A stretch of 64,000 bases of DNA from Curvibacter soli (GTDB taxonomy: Bacteria > Pseudomonadota > Gammaproteobacteria > Burkholderiales > Burkholderiaceae_C). The stretch lies in NCBI RefSeq assembly GCF_029211125.1, contig NZ_JARGEN010000014.1:7908-71907 (forward strand). Reading direction: 5' to 3'. Position numbers and translations under genes: made by a program. This document shows, in pieces, positions 48,172-56,776 of this stretch (position 1 is its first letter; every line of letters begins with the position of its first letter). Under the pieces are notes generated by a model that was not told the DNA's origin, did not search any database, and was given only the letters and a program-made list of their open reading frames with translations.

Positions 48172-48816
48172 ATGCCCACCACGATTGTTTTACCCGGCAA
48201 GCGACGCATCTGGCTTGATGTCGTCCAAGGCGTCGTTATCGACTCTTCGGAATCTTCAGTTGCTGTCGTCCAGCAAGGGCGCGATCAGCGCCAGTTCGTT
48301 GGAGGGACACCAATTGTTCGGCCTGGGCGCCTGCATTCCGAGGTCGTTTCAATCAGCAAGGTTTGGCTGCGTTCGGCTGACGGGAAGGAGTCCGCGCACG
48401 ACTTGAGCGACTTTCCCGTCGACGTAAGGATTGGCCACAGCATGTCGCTGATCCACGGCGCCGCTGAGGGCGTCGAGGAAGGGGCGTGCTTCGGTGCGAT
48501 GAACAACACGACAGGGAAGTTCGCCTTCGACGAATCCATCCACTGCGACCGGCTGCGGCCCTTCGGCCTCTACCTTCCGCCAGGCTTTTACCGGAAGAGA
48601 ATGAAATGGGGTCTGATCGTGGGCACTAGCCTCGGGGTGTTGTGTGCCGTTTCTGCCGGCGGAGACATTTCTTTCGTTGTGGGTGGCGTGATCCTCGGTT
48701 TCCTGCTCTCGTTGCCAGTTGCCTTGGTGCAAGGCGTTATCAAGCAGATCCAAGGGCAGCGGCTCGTGCCACGGCTCAATCACCTCGCGCTGGCAATTCT
48801 TGTCGGAACGGATTAG
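48172..48816 (+). CDS. Unknown membrane protein with C-terminal helix pair
   Basis: 214 residues. The first 140 residues are soluble and beta-rich; two hydrophobic helices follow at about 144-190 (WGLIVGTSLGVLCAVSAGG; FVVGGVILGFLLSLPVALVQ), then a short basic tail. No family recognised. It begins the run of genes up to 52623 and could anchor the products of that operon to the membrane, though the 127-bp gap to the next gene leaves co-transcription open. Confidence 0.6.
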   Translation: MPTTIVLPGKRRIWLDVVQGVVIDSSESSVAVVQQGRDQRQFVGGTPIVRPGRLHSEVVSISKVWLRSADGKESAHDLSDFPVDVRIGHSMSLIHGAAEGVEEGACFGAMNNTTGKFAFDESIHCDRLRPFGLYLPPGFYRKRMKWGLIVGTSLGVLCAVSAGGDISFVVGGVILGFLLSLPVALVQGVIKQIQGQRLVPRLNHLALAILVGTD

Positions 48817-48943
48817 CCGTTCCACACACGCACCGTGACGGGGCCGGCGCGTTTCTTCTCCGAAGGTCCACGCTGCGCCCGATTCGAATCCGCGCACCGA
48901 TCCCTCTTGACCCGCAATCCGGCATCGCCCGCTTGAAAGAAAA

Positions 48944-49711
48944 ATGGCTTCCGACTCGAATCCCAGGCCGGCAAACGCATCGGAGGACCGGCCAAAGATC
49001 GTTTTCTTTGGGGATCCGCACGGCGACTTCAATCCCGTGCTTGATGCCGTTGAACGCCTGCAGCCCGAAGCGATCGTCTTTCTGGGCGATCTGCAGGCAC
49101 GGCAGCCTTTGCACGTTGAGTTGGCGCCGATACGCAAGCAAACGAAGATCTGGTTCATACACGGAAACCACGATAGCGACAGCGACGAGGATTTCGACCA
49201 CCTGTTCCACTCGGAACTCGGCGACCGCAACTTGGATGGTCAGGTGCAGGTGATCAGCGGGTACCGCGTTGCCGGTCTTGGCGGCGTGTTTCGGGACAAG
49301 GTATGGGACCCAGCCCTGCCGTTGGAACAGGCCGCCGTCCCCTCAGCGGAGAGCATGGCAGCGCACGCGCGAAGGGGCAGGTTTGGCACCGAAGTCGACC
49401 TTCGGTCGACATGGCGCGGAGGCATTTTGCGCAAGCACCACTCGAGCATCTTCCCGAACGTGTACCAAGCGCTGTGCCGACTGCGCGCAGACATTCTGGT
49501 GACGCACGAAGCACCGTCGGCCCATGCTTACGGTTTCCGCGCGCTCGATGATCTCGCGGTCCACTTGGGTGCAAAGTTGGTGGTGCATGGTCATCACCAC
49601 AAAGCAATCGACTACCTCAAGGAAGGACTGATCGGCCCCGATTCGCCTTTTCTTGTCCATGGCGTCGGCAAAAATGGCTTTCTTGCGTGGCCACCGAGGG
49701 GGCAAGAATGA
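48944..49711 (+). CDS. Calcineurin-like metallophosphoesterase 1
   Basis: 255 residues with the full motif set for a dinuclear metal site: GDPHGD, FLGDLQ, HGNHD, VTHEAP and VHGHHH. Substrate unknown (phosphomonoester, phosphodiester or nucleotide). It overlaps the next metallophosphoesterase gene by four bases. A third, PP2A-like member of the superfamily lies 1.9 kb downstream in the same operon. Confidence 0.85.
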   Translation: MASDSNPRPANASEDRPKIVFFGDPHGDFNPVLDAVERLQPEAIVFLGDLQARQPLHVELAPIRKQTKIWFIHGNHDSDSDEDFDHLFHSELGDRNLDGQVQVISGYRVAGLGGVFRDKVWDPALPLEQAAVPSAESMAAHARRGRFGTEVDLRSTWRGGILRKHHSSIFPNVYQALCRLRADILVTHEAPSAHAYGFRALDDLAVHLGAKLVVHGHHHKAIDYLKEGLIGPDSPFLVHGVGKNGFLAWPPRGQE

Positions 49712-50559
49712 AGATCCTCGTCCTCTCCGATCTTCATCTCGAGTTCAGCCAGTTCCAAGCGCCTGACCTCGACTTCGACATCGTCGTTCTCGCGGGCGAT
49801 GTCTGCGCGCGAGCTAGCAAGGTGCCCTTTTGGGCATGTCGGACGACTCATTTCGGCGAATCGACACCGATCGTTTTCGTCATGGGCAACCACGAGTTTT
49901 ACGGCAGGACCATCGCGTCCGTCTCGACGGAGATGCGCAGAGCATCGGTCGGCACGAACTTTCACGCTCTCGACTGCACCGAAGTCGTTCTCCTGGGCGC
50001 ACGTTTTCTGGGTTGCACCCTTTGGACCGATTTTGCCTTGCACATCGACACACCCGAGGGTCCGAAAAGCGATGTGGAGCGCTCGTCTCGGGAGGCTGGC
50101 AGCGTTCTTGCAGACTTCCAGGTCATCGGGGTGGAGGCCGCCGCCGACGACAGTGCGTTTGACGGACGCCCACAACGCCATCGGCGCGTGTTTACGCCTG
50201 AGGACGCAATTCGGCTCCACCACCAGCATCGCGCGTGGCTTCTTCAAAAACTGCGGGAACCGTTCGATGGGCCAACAGTCGTTGTGACGCACCATGCGCC
50301 ACACCGCGGTTCACTTGCTGACCAGTTCGCGTCGGATTGGGTATCAGGTGCCTTCGTGAACGAACTACCACCGGAATTTTTCGAAGTCCCGGTTCTCTGG
50401 GCACACGGACACACCCACTCAAGTTTCGACTATCAGATCGGCTCATGCCGGGTGGTTTGCAATCCCCGCGGCTACGTCCTCGCGGGGCGTCAACAGGCCC
50501 CCGAGAACAATCGATTCGACCCTGCGTTTGTCGTTGAAATTCGCACCGAGGAGCATTGA
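49708..50559 (+). CDS. Calcineurin-like metallophosphoesterase 2
   Basis: 283 residues starting MKILVLSDLHLEF. Metal motifs SDLH, AGDVC, MGNHEFY, VTHHAPH and HGHTHS are all present, so it should be catalytically active. Homologous in fold to its upstream neighbour but from a different subfamily (DLHLEF type). Start ATG 49708 sits in an ATGA overlap. Confidence 0.87.
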   Translation: MKILVLSDLHLEFSQFQAPDLDFDIVVLAGDVCARASKVPFWACRTTHFGESTPIVFVMGNHEFYGRTIASVSTEMRRASVGTNFHALDCTEVVLLGARFLGCTLWTDFALHIDTPEGPKSDVERSSREAGSVLADFQVIGVEAAADDSAFDGRPQRHRRVFTPEDAIRLHHQHRAWLLQKLREPFDGPTVVVTHHAPHRGSLADQFASDWVSGAFVNELPPEFFEVPVLWAHGHTHSSFDYQIGSCRVVCNPRGYVLAGRQQAPENNRFDPAFVVEIRTEEH

Positions 50560-50560
50560 C

Positions 50561-50695
50561 ATGGCGCCCCCCGTTTCGAAGCTTGCAAGCGCGTCGGAGG
50601 ACGACGAGCGCTCCCGGGCACAAGCCCGCAGCGCGACGGCACGGCCGGTGGCAAGCGAACGCGACACAGCTTGGCCGTCCATGCACCGGCAGTAA
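50561..50695 (+). CDS. Possible 44-residue peptide gene in phosphoesterase operon
   Basis: ATG 50561 is eight bases after GAGGAG, two bases after the upstream stop, and opens a 44-codon frame ending TAA at 50693-50695. The peptide is polar (SASEDDERSRAQARS) with no hydrophobic segment and no homology I recognise. Strong ribosome binding site and tight spacing favour translation; the low-complexity sequence argues caution. Confidence 0.4.
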   Translation: MAPPVSKLASASEDDERSRAQARSATARPVASERDTAWPSMHRQ

Positions 50696-50732
50696 AACGG
50701 GGTTTCCGCAAACTGACCCATTGAGGACTTAG

Positions 50733-51257
50733 ATGGCATTCCACACGAACGATCTGGCTCGCGGCGACGAGCACCTGGTGGCGCTTCGCGCCCTGAAGGA
50801 GCGGTATCCGTACATGTTCATCGCACCGAACATTGGTCACGATTTCTACCGGGGATGGCTGGCCGATTTCATTATCGCCTGCGACGACATCGATCGACTG
50901 CTGGGCGATAACAAGAGAGGCTTTCATTTCCGGCAAGTAAAAGAGAAGCTTGGATGGGCCCGCTACTACTGGAGGACGGAGAAAGTGAAACCCCTTCGTC
51001 TCAGTCTCTTCATGAACGGCGGCGTGCTCGAGCGTCAGCACGGGCTCGAAAGCGCCGATGACGTGGAGAACCAAATCTCGCAGGTTCTGCTGAACGCCGA
51101 AAATTCATCGAGGCAAAAGTGCATCGTGTGTTCAGAGCCCGCCGAATCCCGCTCATTTGGAGGGTGGCTGGTTTGTACCTGTGAACGGCACAGCCCCAGT
51201 CTCATAGCGAGAGACGACCTTCTTCATGCATCGCTCCTGCGCGAAGCAGCTAAATGA
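50733..51257 (+). CDS. Unknown protein of the FPYMF...C-x2-C family, copy 2
   Basis: 174 residues with RYPYMFIAPNIGHDFYRGW, CDDIDRLLGDNKRGFHF, VKEKLGWARYYW, then CIVCSEP and CTCERH as a possible zinc ribbon. Same family as the genes at 41472 and 60097. Overlaps the next gene by four bases. Its position between phosphoesterases suggests a functional partner or regulator. Confidence 0.75.
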   Translation: MAFHTNDLARGDEHLVALRALKERYPYMFIAPNIGHDFYRGWLADFIIACDDIDRLLGDNKRGFHFRQVKEKLGWARYYWRTEKVKPLRLSLFMNGGVLERQHGLESADDVENQISQVLLNAENSSRQKCIVCSEPAESRSFGGWLVCTCERHSPSLIARDDLLHASLLREAAK

Positions 51258-51595
51258 AGAAAGAATCTGGCATGTATTGGAGTCTGCGAAACAAGACTGA
51301 AGACGTGGAACGCGCCCTGGCGCAGGGTGACCTCCGGTGGGCGCGATTGGCTGCGCTCGAACTCGGAGTTCGCCTTTCGACGACAGCCGCCCCGCCGTTG
51401 CAGGACGGAGGCGCGGACTCCGAAACGCGGGCAGTTGCCCACGGCCCGTGTGCCGACAACGTTCTTTCGATGTTTGCGCGGGAGTTGCAGCGGTTGGTGG
51501 CCTTCCTGAAGCAAGACGACCCAACGCGCGCGGCCGATGTGGTCCGTCTGCTGTTCAAGCATCTCGACACGCTGGACGGAAAGGGAGGACGATGA
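51254..51595 (+). CDS. Unknown helical protein in phosphoesterase operon
   Basis: 113 residues, mostly alpha-helical by composition (TEDVERALAQGDLRWARLAALELG; VLSMFARELQRLVAFLK). No motif recognised. ATGA overlaps on both sides show it is translated as part of the operon. Confidence 0.7.
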   Translation: MKKESGMYWSLRNKTEDVERALAQGDLRWARLAALELGVRLSTTAAPPLQDGGADSETRAVAHGPCADNVLSMFARELQRLVAFLKQDDPTRAADVVRLLFKHLDTLDGKGGR

Positions 51596-52335
51596 AAAGC
51601 GGACCCGAGGCGGTGCGTGGCCCTCAAGTCGTGCGCTTCGAGCGCAACGAACACGGCCGCGACTTCGTCGTGGGTGACGTTCACGGCTGCTTCTCAGCGC
51701 TGCAATCAGCCCTCGATTCGATCAGCTTCTCGAATGTCAACGACCGACTGTTTTGCACGGGCGACTTGGTCGATCGCGGGCCGGAGTCTCATCTCATTGC
51801 GGAGTGGCTTAAAAAGCCATGGTTCTCGTCAACGATGGGGAATCACGACCTCATGGCATCCGACTACGCCCTTGGTGCCCCCACAGCAGTTTCGAACCTC
51901 ACGGACCACGGAGGCGATTGGTTGCTGGATCTTTCGCAGGCTGAACAGATCCGCGTCGGCGAACGACTTCGTGCACTTCCGCTGACGATCCAGGTCGAAA
52001 CCGCCGGAGGATCGGTGGGCCTTGTTCATGCCGACTTTCCGTCCGACGACTGGCGCGCGGTCGAAGCCCCGTTCTCCGAGGACGACAGGCAGATTTGCCT
52101 GTGGTCGACGATGCGTTTCGACCGCGTCTACCAGACGGGGGTTAGAAATGTGAGAGCCCTCATCCACGGTCACGTGACCCTCTCCGTCCCGAGAAAACTC
52201 GGCAACGTTCTCTTCATCGACACGGGCGGATGGATGCCTGGAAAAGGGCATTTCACCTTCGTAGAACTGCGATCGCTCAAGTTGATTCGCGGCCCGGGGC
52301 CGGACATCAGGTTCGTATCTTCACGCAACCGTTAA
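51592..52335 (+). CDS. PP2A/lambda-type metallophosphatase (third phosphoesterase)
   Basis: 247 residues with DFVVGDVHGC, GDLVDRGPES, MGNHDLM, LVHADF and IHGHVTLS, the signature of serine/threonine phosphatases of the phage lambda/PrpA type and of Ap4A-type hydrolases. Start ATG 51592 in an ATGA overlap. The next gene's ATG touches its stop (TAAATG). Confidence 0.88.
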   Translation: MKSGPEAVRGPQVVRFERNEHGRDFVVGDVHGCFSALQSALDSISFSNVNDRLFCTGDLVDRGPESHLIAEWLKKPWFSSTMGNHDLMASDYALGAPTAVSNLTDHGGDWLLDLSQAEQIRVGERLRALPLTIQVETAGGSVGLVHADFPSDDWRAVEAPFSEDDRQICLWSTMRFDRVYQTGVRNVRALIHGHVTLSVPRKLGNVLFIDTGGWMPGKGHFTFVELRSLKLIRGPGPDIRFVSSRNR

Positions 52336-52623
52336 ATGAACACGTTTGATACTCCCGGGGAACCACTGGATGCCTCGGCGGCCGCGGAGAAGGTGATTTT
52401 GCTCGCCTACACGAATGGTGTCTTGACTCGGTCGGCCGCGATGCAGCAGCTCGGCTTGGACTGGTTTGGCGATCTTCTAATAAAACTGAACACCCACGGC
52501 ATCAGGCGTCCCTTGGCCTCGGCCGCGGACATGCTGGTCATGCAGCAATCTGCGGATGAAGTTCTGGTGTTGTTGGATGCACCCAAGGTACAGCCGATTC
52601 GCTTGAACAAACCTGAGACATGA
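52336..52623 (+). CDS. UPF0175-like small protein
   Basis: 95 residues. The middle (LLAYTNGVLTRSAAMQQLGLDWFGDLLIKLNTHGI) has the pattern of UPF0175 proteins, small helix-turn-helix-like proteins often acting as antitoxins or regulators. No toxin-like partner gene follows on this strand. Last gene of the phosphoesterase operon. Confidence 0.65.
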   Translation: MNTFDTPGEPLDASAAAEKVILLAYTNGVLTRSAAMQQLGLDWFGDLLIKLNTHGIRRPLASAADMLVMQQSADEVLVLLDAPKVQPIRLNKPET

Positions 52624-52799
52624 CTCGCGCAGCGTCGCGATGGTGGCTCCGTCGAAGCGGTTCCCTTGCTGCGCCAAGTGGAGTGAACGTACCTGCCGCC
52701 GCTTTCCGCTCGCCCGAGTAATGGAGATGCGGGATTTGATTCAGCGCGAGCGCAGGTACACAACGTTCGCGCTGTGATCCACGGCCGCCTCGCTCTGGC

Positions 52800-53738
52800 C
52801 TACATCGCCCGAATCAAATTATGGTGGCCGGGACGGGGATCTTCGTAGCCGGGCGCGAGGTCAGCCTCTGCCCCGTAAAGCTGAAGCGGATCTCGCAACC
52901 ACAACGCAAAGTCCACATCCTTGATGTGATGGTCTTTTGAGCAGTCGACGCACCAGGTGCGCAGCATGTAGCCCGCGTAGGCCGCTCGTACTTTTACTCG
53001 CAACACTGCATTGGTCATCCCATAGTCCATCTCAACAATTTTGGGCTTGGGATGGTTTGGATGCGGCACAAGTTCAAGTTCGATGACGCGATTCCAAAGA
53101 AAATCACCTTCCAAGACCGTGGCCTGGTCGTAGTTCTTTTCAACGATGACCTCGGGATCGCACATCCGCGTCAAGACGTAATCACGATACTGCAGTTTCT
53201 CAAGGTCAAACGCTCTCACCTGCCACCGCGCACCGATGTCGACGAGCGCGAATGGCGCAAGTTTCTTGATCGAGTGTCCGCTGTTGATGGACGTGTATCG
53301 CAGCTGCACTGCTTTGCCCTGGTTGATCGCTCGCGTGATCGGCGCGATCACGCTGACATCGGGAATGTTGAGCGACTTCGGATACTCGCTGCGGAGCATC
53401 GGCATCGGTTCGTGGTCCAGACCTTGTCCGATCCCGCTCGACAGGGCCATGAAAACTTGTCGCGGTGAGTGCGCAAACAGCGGCTTGAATGCCTCCGTCG
53501 GCCTGTAAAGCTTCGCCGTGCCGTCGAAGTCGAGGTTCTGTGGCGCCATCGTCTTGTATTCGGTGATGTCGCGCGTCGCTCCGGCCAATCCGATCTCGAA
53601 GCGGTCTAGCAGATCCTGACGCCGAAGCTCACCGAGGAAGTAGAGCTTGAAATCGATGTATGCCAAGCGTTCGCGTTGCTTGTGCCGCATGTCCGCCATC
53701 CTCAAAAGTGACGCTTCCTGATCGTTGTGCTTCATCAT
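52800..53738 (-). CDS. capW: CapW/BrxR-type WYL-domain repressor of the CBASS locus
   Basis: 312 residues: N-terminal winged helix (LAYIDFKLYFLGELRRQDLLDRF), WYL domain in the middle (VQLRYTSINSG; APFALVDIGARWQVRAFD) and a C-terminal dimerisation domain. CapW and BrxR are transcriptional repressors encoded divergently from CBASS and BREX operons and relieve repression on infection or DNA damage. Here it is divergent from the CD-NTase operon, with a dyad over the operon promoter. Confidence 0.87.
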   Translation of the reverse strand: MMKHNDQEASLLRMADMRHKQRERLAYIDFKLYFLGELRRQDLLDRFEIGLAGATRDITEYKTMAPQNLDFDGTAKLYRPTEAFKPLFAHSPRQVFMALSSGIGQGLDHEPMPMLRSEYPKSLNIPDVSVIAPITRAINQGKAVQLRYTSINSGHSIKKLAPFALVDIGARWQVRAFDLEKLQYRDYVLTRMCDPEVIVEKNYDQATVLEGDFLWNRVIELELVPHPNHPKPKIVEMDYGMTNAVLRVKVRAAYAGYMLRTWCVDCSKDHHIKDVDFALWLRDPLQLYGAEADLAPGYEDPRPGHHNLIRAM

Positions 53739-53772
53739 GCAATCGTAAACGGTCTGAAGAAGTTCGCATTTT

Positions 53773-53807
53773 CGCTCGTTGACCTGATCAAAATGAGCGC
53801 GTAATAT
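53773..53807 (+). promoter_or_regulatory. CBASS operon promoter with overlapping repressor dyad
   Basis: TTGACC (53779-53784) and TAATAT (53802-53807) with a 17-bp spacer form a good sigma70 promoter. CGCTC (53773-53777) and GAGCG (53795-53799) are inverted arms over the -35 and spacer, a plausible CapW operator. Confidence 0.65.
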
Positions 53808-53836
53808 TTAGGCATCTTTGCAACAAGGAGCATGTC

Positions 53837-54020
53837 ATGGCAAGAAATGCACCCCTCGGCGACAGCGCGCGCGTCGGCGCGGTCCGTCAACGCTCTCAAG
53901 TCTTCAATCCGGTCCAGCAGGCCTGGACGAAACGCGATGCAGTGACCGGACGCTTCATGGACCAAAAAGGCTGACGGTGTGCCGTTCAAAGGCATTCGCA
54001 AGGAAAAACCGAGCAAATAA
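53837..54020 (+). pseudogene. Small conserved leader protein of CBASS operon, frameshifted
   Basis: ATG 53837 has AAGGAG upstream and opens 45 codons (MARNAPLGDSARVGAVRQRS; then WTKRDAVTGRFMDQK) to TGA 53972. Removing one A from the run of five at 53964-53968 extends the frame through ADGVPFKGIRKEKPSK to TAA at 54018-54020, giving a 60-residue basic protein that matches a familiar small-protein pattern (GRFMDxK...PFKGxRKEK). Either the gene is broken by one base or the sequence has an error. Function unknown. Confidence 0.65.
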
Positions 54021-54073
54021 AGGCGAAGCGGCCGCTGCTGCGGTCTCCGACCTCCCTGACTGGAGACCTCACC

Positions 54074-55330
54074 ATGCAACGCGACCTTCCGAACCTTCCG
54101 CACCGCCGCCGCTTTTCCGACGCGTCTTCGGCTCGCTTCTTCTACCTGGCTGAAAAAATAGCCCGCATTTACGAGCCCACCGCTACCCAACTGGCGGAAG
54201 TGGAACGGGCGTACATCAGCACGGGGGACTACCTCGCAACCTGTCCCGAGTTCGAGGGCCTCCTGTATCAGGTCCATGCCCATGGCTCACGCCAGATCGG
54301 CACGATGGTGCGCCCCATCGAGACGAGCCGGACGGGTCATGACATCGACCTTGCGGCATGCTTGTTGAGTGGAGGCATGCAGCGGTACAGCGGTTCGGGC
54401 GGTCCTGCCCGTTTGATCGAGCACCTGTTCATCGCACTCGCGCGCTACGCTGATCGCCACGGCCTGAAGATCGTTCGGTATGACCGCTGCGTCACGCTGA
54501 CGTACGCGGGCGGCATGACGGCCGACTTTGCGCCGATCATCGATGACCCGTCGAACGTCGTCATGCACGGCGCGACGCACGCGAGCATCCCAGATCGCGA
54601 CCTCGAGCGCTACGTTTCCACCAACCCTCGCGGGTACTGCAAGGCCTTCGACTTGGTTGCGAAGGTGATGCCGGATTTTGGTCGCTCGACCTCGATGCGC
54701 ATGACCCTTGACTCGGCGCTCAAGTCGGAGTTGATCCCACTGCCGGACGTGGATGAGGTGTTCAGCCGGCTGCTTTCCCGCCTTGTGCAACTGGTCAAGA
54801 TCAACCGCAACATTCGCTTTGGCGCCCCTACCGCCTCGATCGACCTCGCGCCCCCTTCCAGCTTCATCACCACCCTTGTGGCGGACGCCTACGCGATTGA
54901 GGCGCTCAAGCCACACGACGGCCCTATGGACTTGTTGCTCGACATCGTTGAGCTCATGCCCAAGCTGTTCGAACGCTTGCAGATGCCCAACGATCGGGAG
55001 TTTTGGTATCTCAAGAATCTCACGGCCGTGAACGATAACTTGGCTGGATGCATGGACTCACCAGCGAAGCAAAAGGCTTTCGACGACTGGCACGAACGGC
55101 TTCGCCACGACCTGACGGTGCTGGTTGACGCCGTGGATCAGAGCGCAGGCCTTGACGTGATTGCGAGAGCGGCCGAACGGGCATTCGGCGAACGCGCCAG
55201 TGCTGCGGTGCTCGAAGACAACGCCACGCGGCGCGAGGAAAAGCGTGCGTCGGGCCAGAGCTTCTTCATCGCGGGCGGATCGGCAGCGATTTCCACCCCA
55301 AGCCGCTCGCACACCCATTTTGGTGATTGA
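54074..55330 (+). CDS. CD-NTase A, cyclic oligonucleotide synthase of CBASS
   Basis: 418 residues of the nucleotidyltransferase/DncV-like fold: GSRQIGT (71-77), the catalytic pair HDIDLA (Asp90, Asp92) and third Asp in TADFAPIID (Asp151). On sensing phage this enzyme family makes cyclic di- or trinucleotides that activate an effector. The stop overlaps the start of the E2-like gene (TGATG), an arrangement of type II short CBASS. Clade and product cannot be set by eye. Confidence 0.85.
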   Translation: MQRDLPNLPHRRRFSDASSARFFYLAEKIARIYEPTATQLAEVERAYISTGDYLATCPEFEGLLYQVHAHGSRQIGTMVRPIETSRTGHDIDLAACLLSGGMQRYSGSGGPARLIEHLFIALARYADRHGLKIVRYDRCVTLTYAGGMTADFAPIIDDPSNVVMHGATHASIPDRDLERYVSTNPRGYCKAFDLVAKVMPDFGRSTSMRMTLDSALKSELIPLPDVDEVFSRLLSRLVQLVKINRNIRFGAPTASIDLAPPSSFITTLVADAYAIEALKPHDGPMDLLLDIVELMPKLFERLQMPNDREFWYLKNLTAVNDNLAGCMDSPAKQKAFDDWHERLRHDLTVLVDAVDQSAGLDVIARAAERAFGERASAAVLEDNATRREEKRASGQSFFIAGGSAAISTPSRSHTHFGD

Positions 55331-55782
55331 TGACCCGCGCCCCGGCTCGCCGCCCGCCCACGCTCGCCCAGCGGGCTGTTGAGCTTCGCGCCCTGCGATT
55401 TCCTGGCGCACGGGTGCAGTTGGTGCAGGGGCACGAGCTTCGCTTTTGGTTCTCTATTTCGCCGACCCTGCTCTCGCGCGAATACAGCTGCATGTTGATC
55501 GTGCCCCGTTCCGGCTTTCCGGCGATGTTCGTGTTGTCGCCGGATCTGCACCTCCTCGCCGACGGGAAGCCGCTTCCCCACATTTACCGGAGCAACGTGC
55601 AAGGCACCAAGCTGTGCCTGTGGTTGCCGCGCAAGAACGAGTGGACGCCGCACATGAGACTTCTTGAGACCTACATCGCCTGGACCGGCCAGTGGCTTAA
55701 TTATTTCGAGGAATGGCTTTCCACAGGGAACTGGGCCGGCGGTGGCGAACATCCGCGCGAAAAACAGAAGCGATGGCACTGA
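55330..55782 (+). CDS. E2-like (ubiquitin-conjugating fold) CBASS protein
   Basis: 150 residues. Motifs fit the prokaryotic E2 fold: strand pair with YSCMLIVP, LPHIY (His84), KLCLWLP with the putative catalytic Cys96, and a conserved tail WTGQWLNYFEEW...GGGEHP. In short type II CBASS a stand-alone E2 conjugates to or primes the CD-NTase without an E1 partner. No E1 or JAB peptidase gene is present nearby. Confidence 0.83.
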   Translation: MTRAPARRPPTLAQRAVELRALRFPGARVQLVQGHELRFWFSISPTLLSREYSCMLIVPRSGFPAMFVLSPDLHLLADGKPLPHIYRSNVQGTKLCLWLPRKNEWTPHMRLLETYIAWTGQWLNYFEEWLSTGNWAGGGEHPREKQKRWH

Positions 55783-55819
55783 GCCATGCAAGAAAAAACC
55801 TTTTAAGAGGGAGGAACCC

Positions 55820-56776
55820 ATGATCACCATTGCACCTGAATCCGAGCCATTGCTCGTGAACGACATCCTCGTCCGCCAGAATGAAGAGAAGCGCCTCGAC
55901 TTGTTGCGGGCGCAGCGGGCCTACTACCGGCGCGCGAAGCGTCTGCAGACGGTCTTTCTCGTTTGCGCGTTGGCATTGCCGTGGGCAAGTTCGTTCTGGG
56001 GCCCGGACGATACGCAGGTGCGGCCCATGCTCGCTCTGCTCAGCGTCTTCCTGCTGCTGGTAGACATCGGCTTGGCCACTCGACTTCAGCGCGACTGGAT
56101 CAAGACGGCTGCGCGCATCCAAGAGCAGTTCGACACCGAAGTTCTCGGGCTTCCCTGGAATCAGTTCGTGGTGGGCTCGAAAGTGGATCCGGAGAGCATC
56201 CGATCAGTTACACGCAAGCCCATGACGGATCAGGAGCGAACGGCCCTCCTCGGCTGGTACGAACAGTGCGTCGGCTCGGTCCCGCTTTCAGTGGGACGCC
56301 TTGTCTGCCAGCGCACGAACATCACGTACGACATGCGCGTGCGCCGAGGCTATGCGTGGGGTTGCTTGGCCCTTGCGATGCTCATGTTCCTTGGCTTCCT
56401 CTTCCATGGCATTCATGCCGGCTTGAGCCTGCCTGATCTGATCCTGAAAGTCATCGTGCCTTTTGTGCCCTTGGCGGCCTTTGTACTGCGCGAGCATCGA
56501 AAACAAGCCGATACCGTGGAGACGCTTACCACGCTCAAGGCAGAGGTCGAAAAGCTGTGGGCAAAGGCCTTAAAGGAACCCGCGTCGCCTGAGTTGGAAC
56601 AGGATGCGCGCAACCTTCAGGACGCGATCTATCGCAACCGTACTTCCAACCCACTGGTGTACGACTGGGTGTATTGGCTCTCGCGCAAGCTCAATGAGGA
56701 CGCAGCGCATCACGCGGCGGAAACGCTGGTAGCCGAAGCCAAACGGGACGCCGCAATGGGGGGTGTGAGCGCATGA
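55820..56776 (+). CDS. S-4TM-like membrane effector
   Basis: 318 residues with two pairs of hydrophobic helices: about 43-62 and 68-88, and about 177-200 and 208-228, each followed by cytoplasmic segments (TAARIQEQFDTEVLGLPWN; EHRKQADTVETLTTLKAE). This matches the S-4TM effectors predicted to form pores when bound by a cyclic nucleotide. ATG 55820 follows GGGAGGAAC. Its stop overlaps CD-NTase B. Confidence 0.82.
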   Translation: MITIAPESEPLLVNDILVRQNEEKRLDLLRAQRAYYRRAKRLQTVFLVCALALPWASSFWGPDDTQVRPMLALLSVFLLLVDIGLATRLQRDWIKTAARIQEQFDTEVLGLPWNQFVVGSKVDPESIRSVTRKPMTDQERTALLGWYEQCVGSVPLSVGRLVCQRTNITYDMRVRRGYAWGCLALAMLMFLGFLFHGIHAGLSLPDLILKVIVPFVPLAAFVLREHRKQADTVETLTTLKAEVEKLWAKALKEPASPELEQDARNLQDAIYRNRTSNPLVYDWVYWLSRKLNEDAAHHAAETLVAEAKRDAAMGGVSA

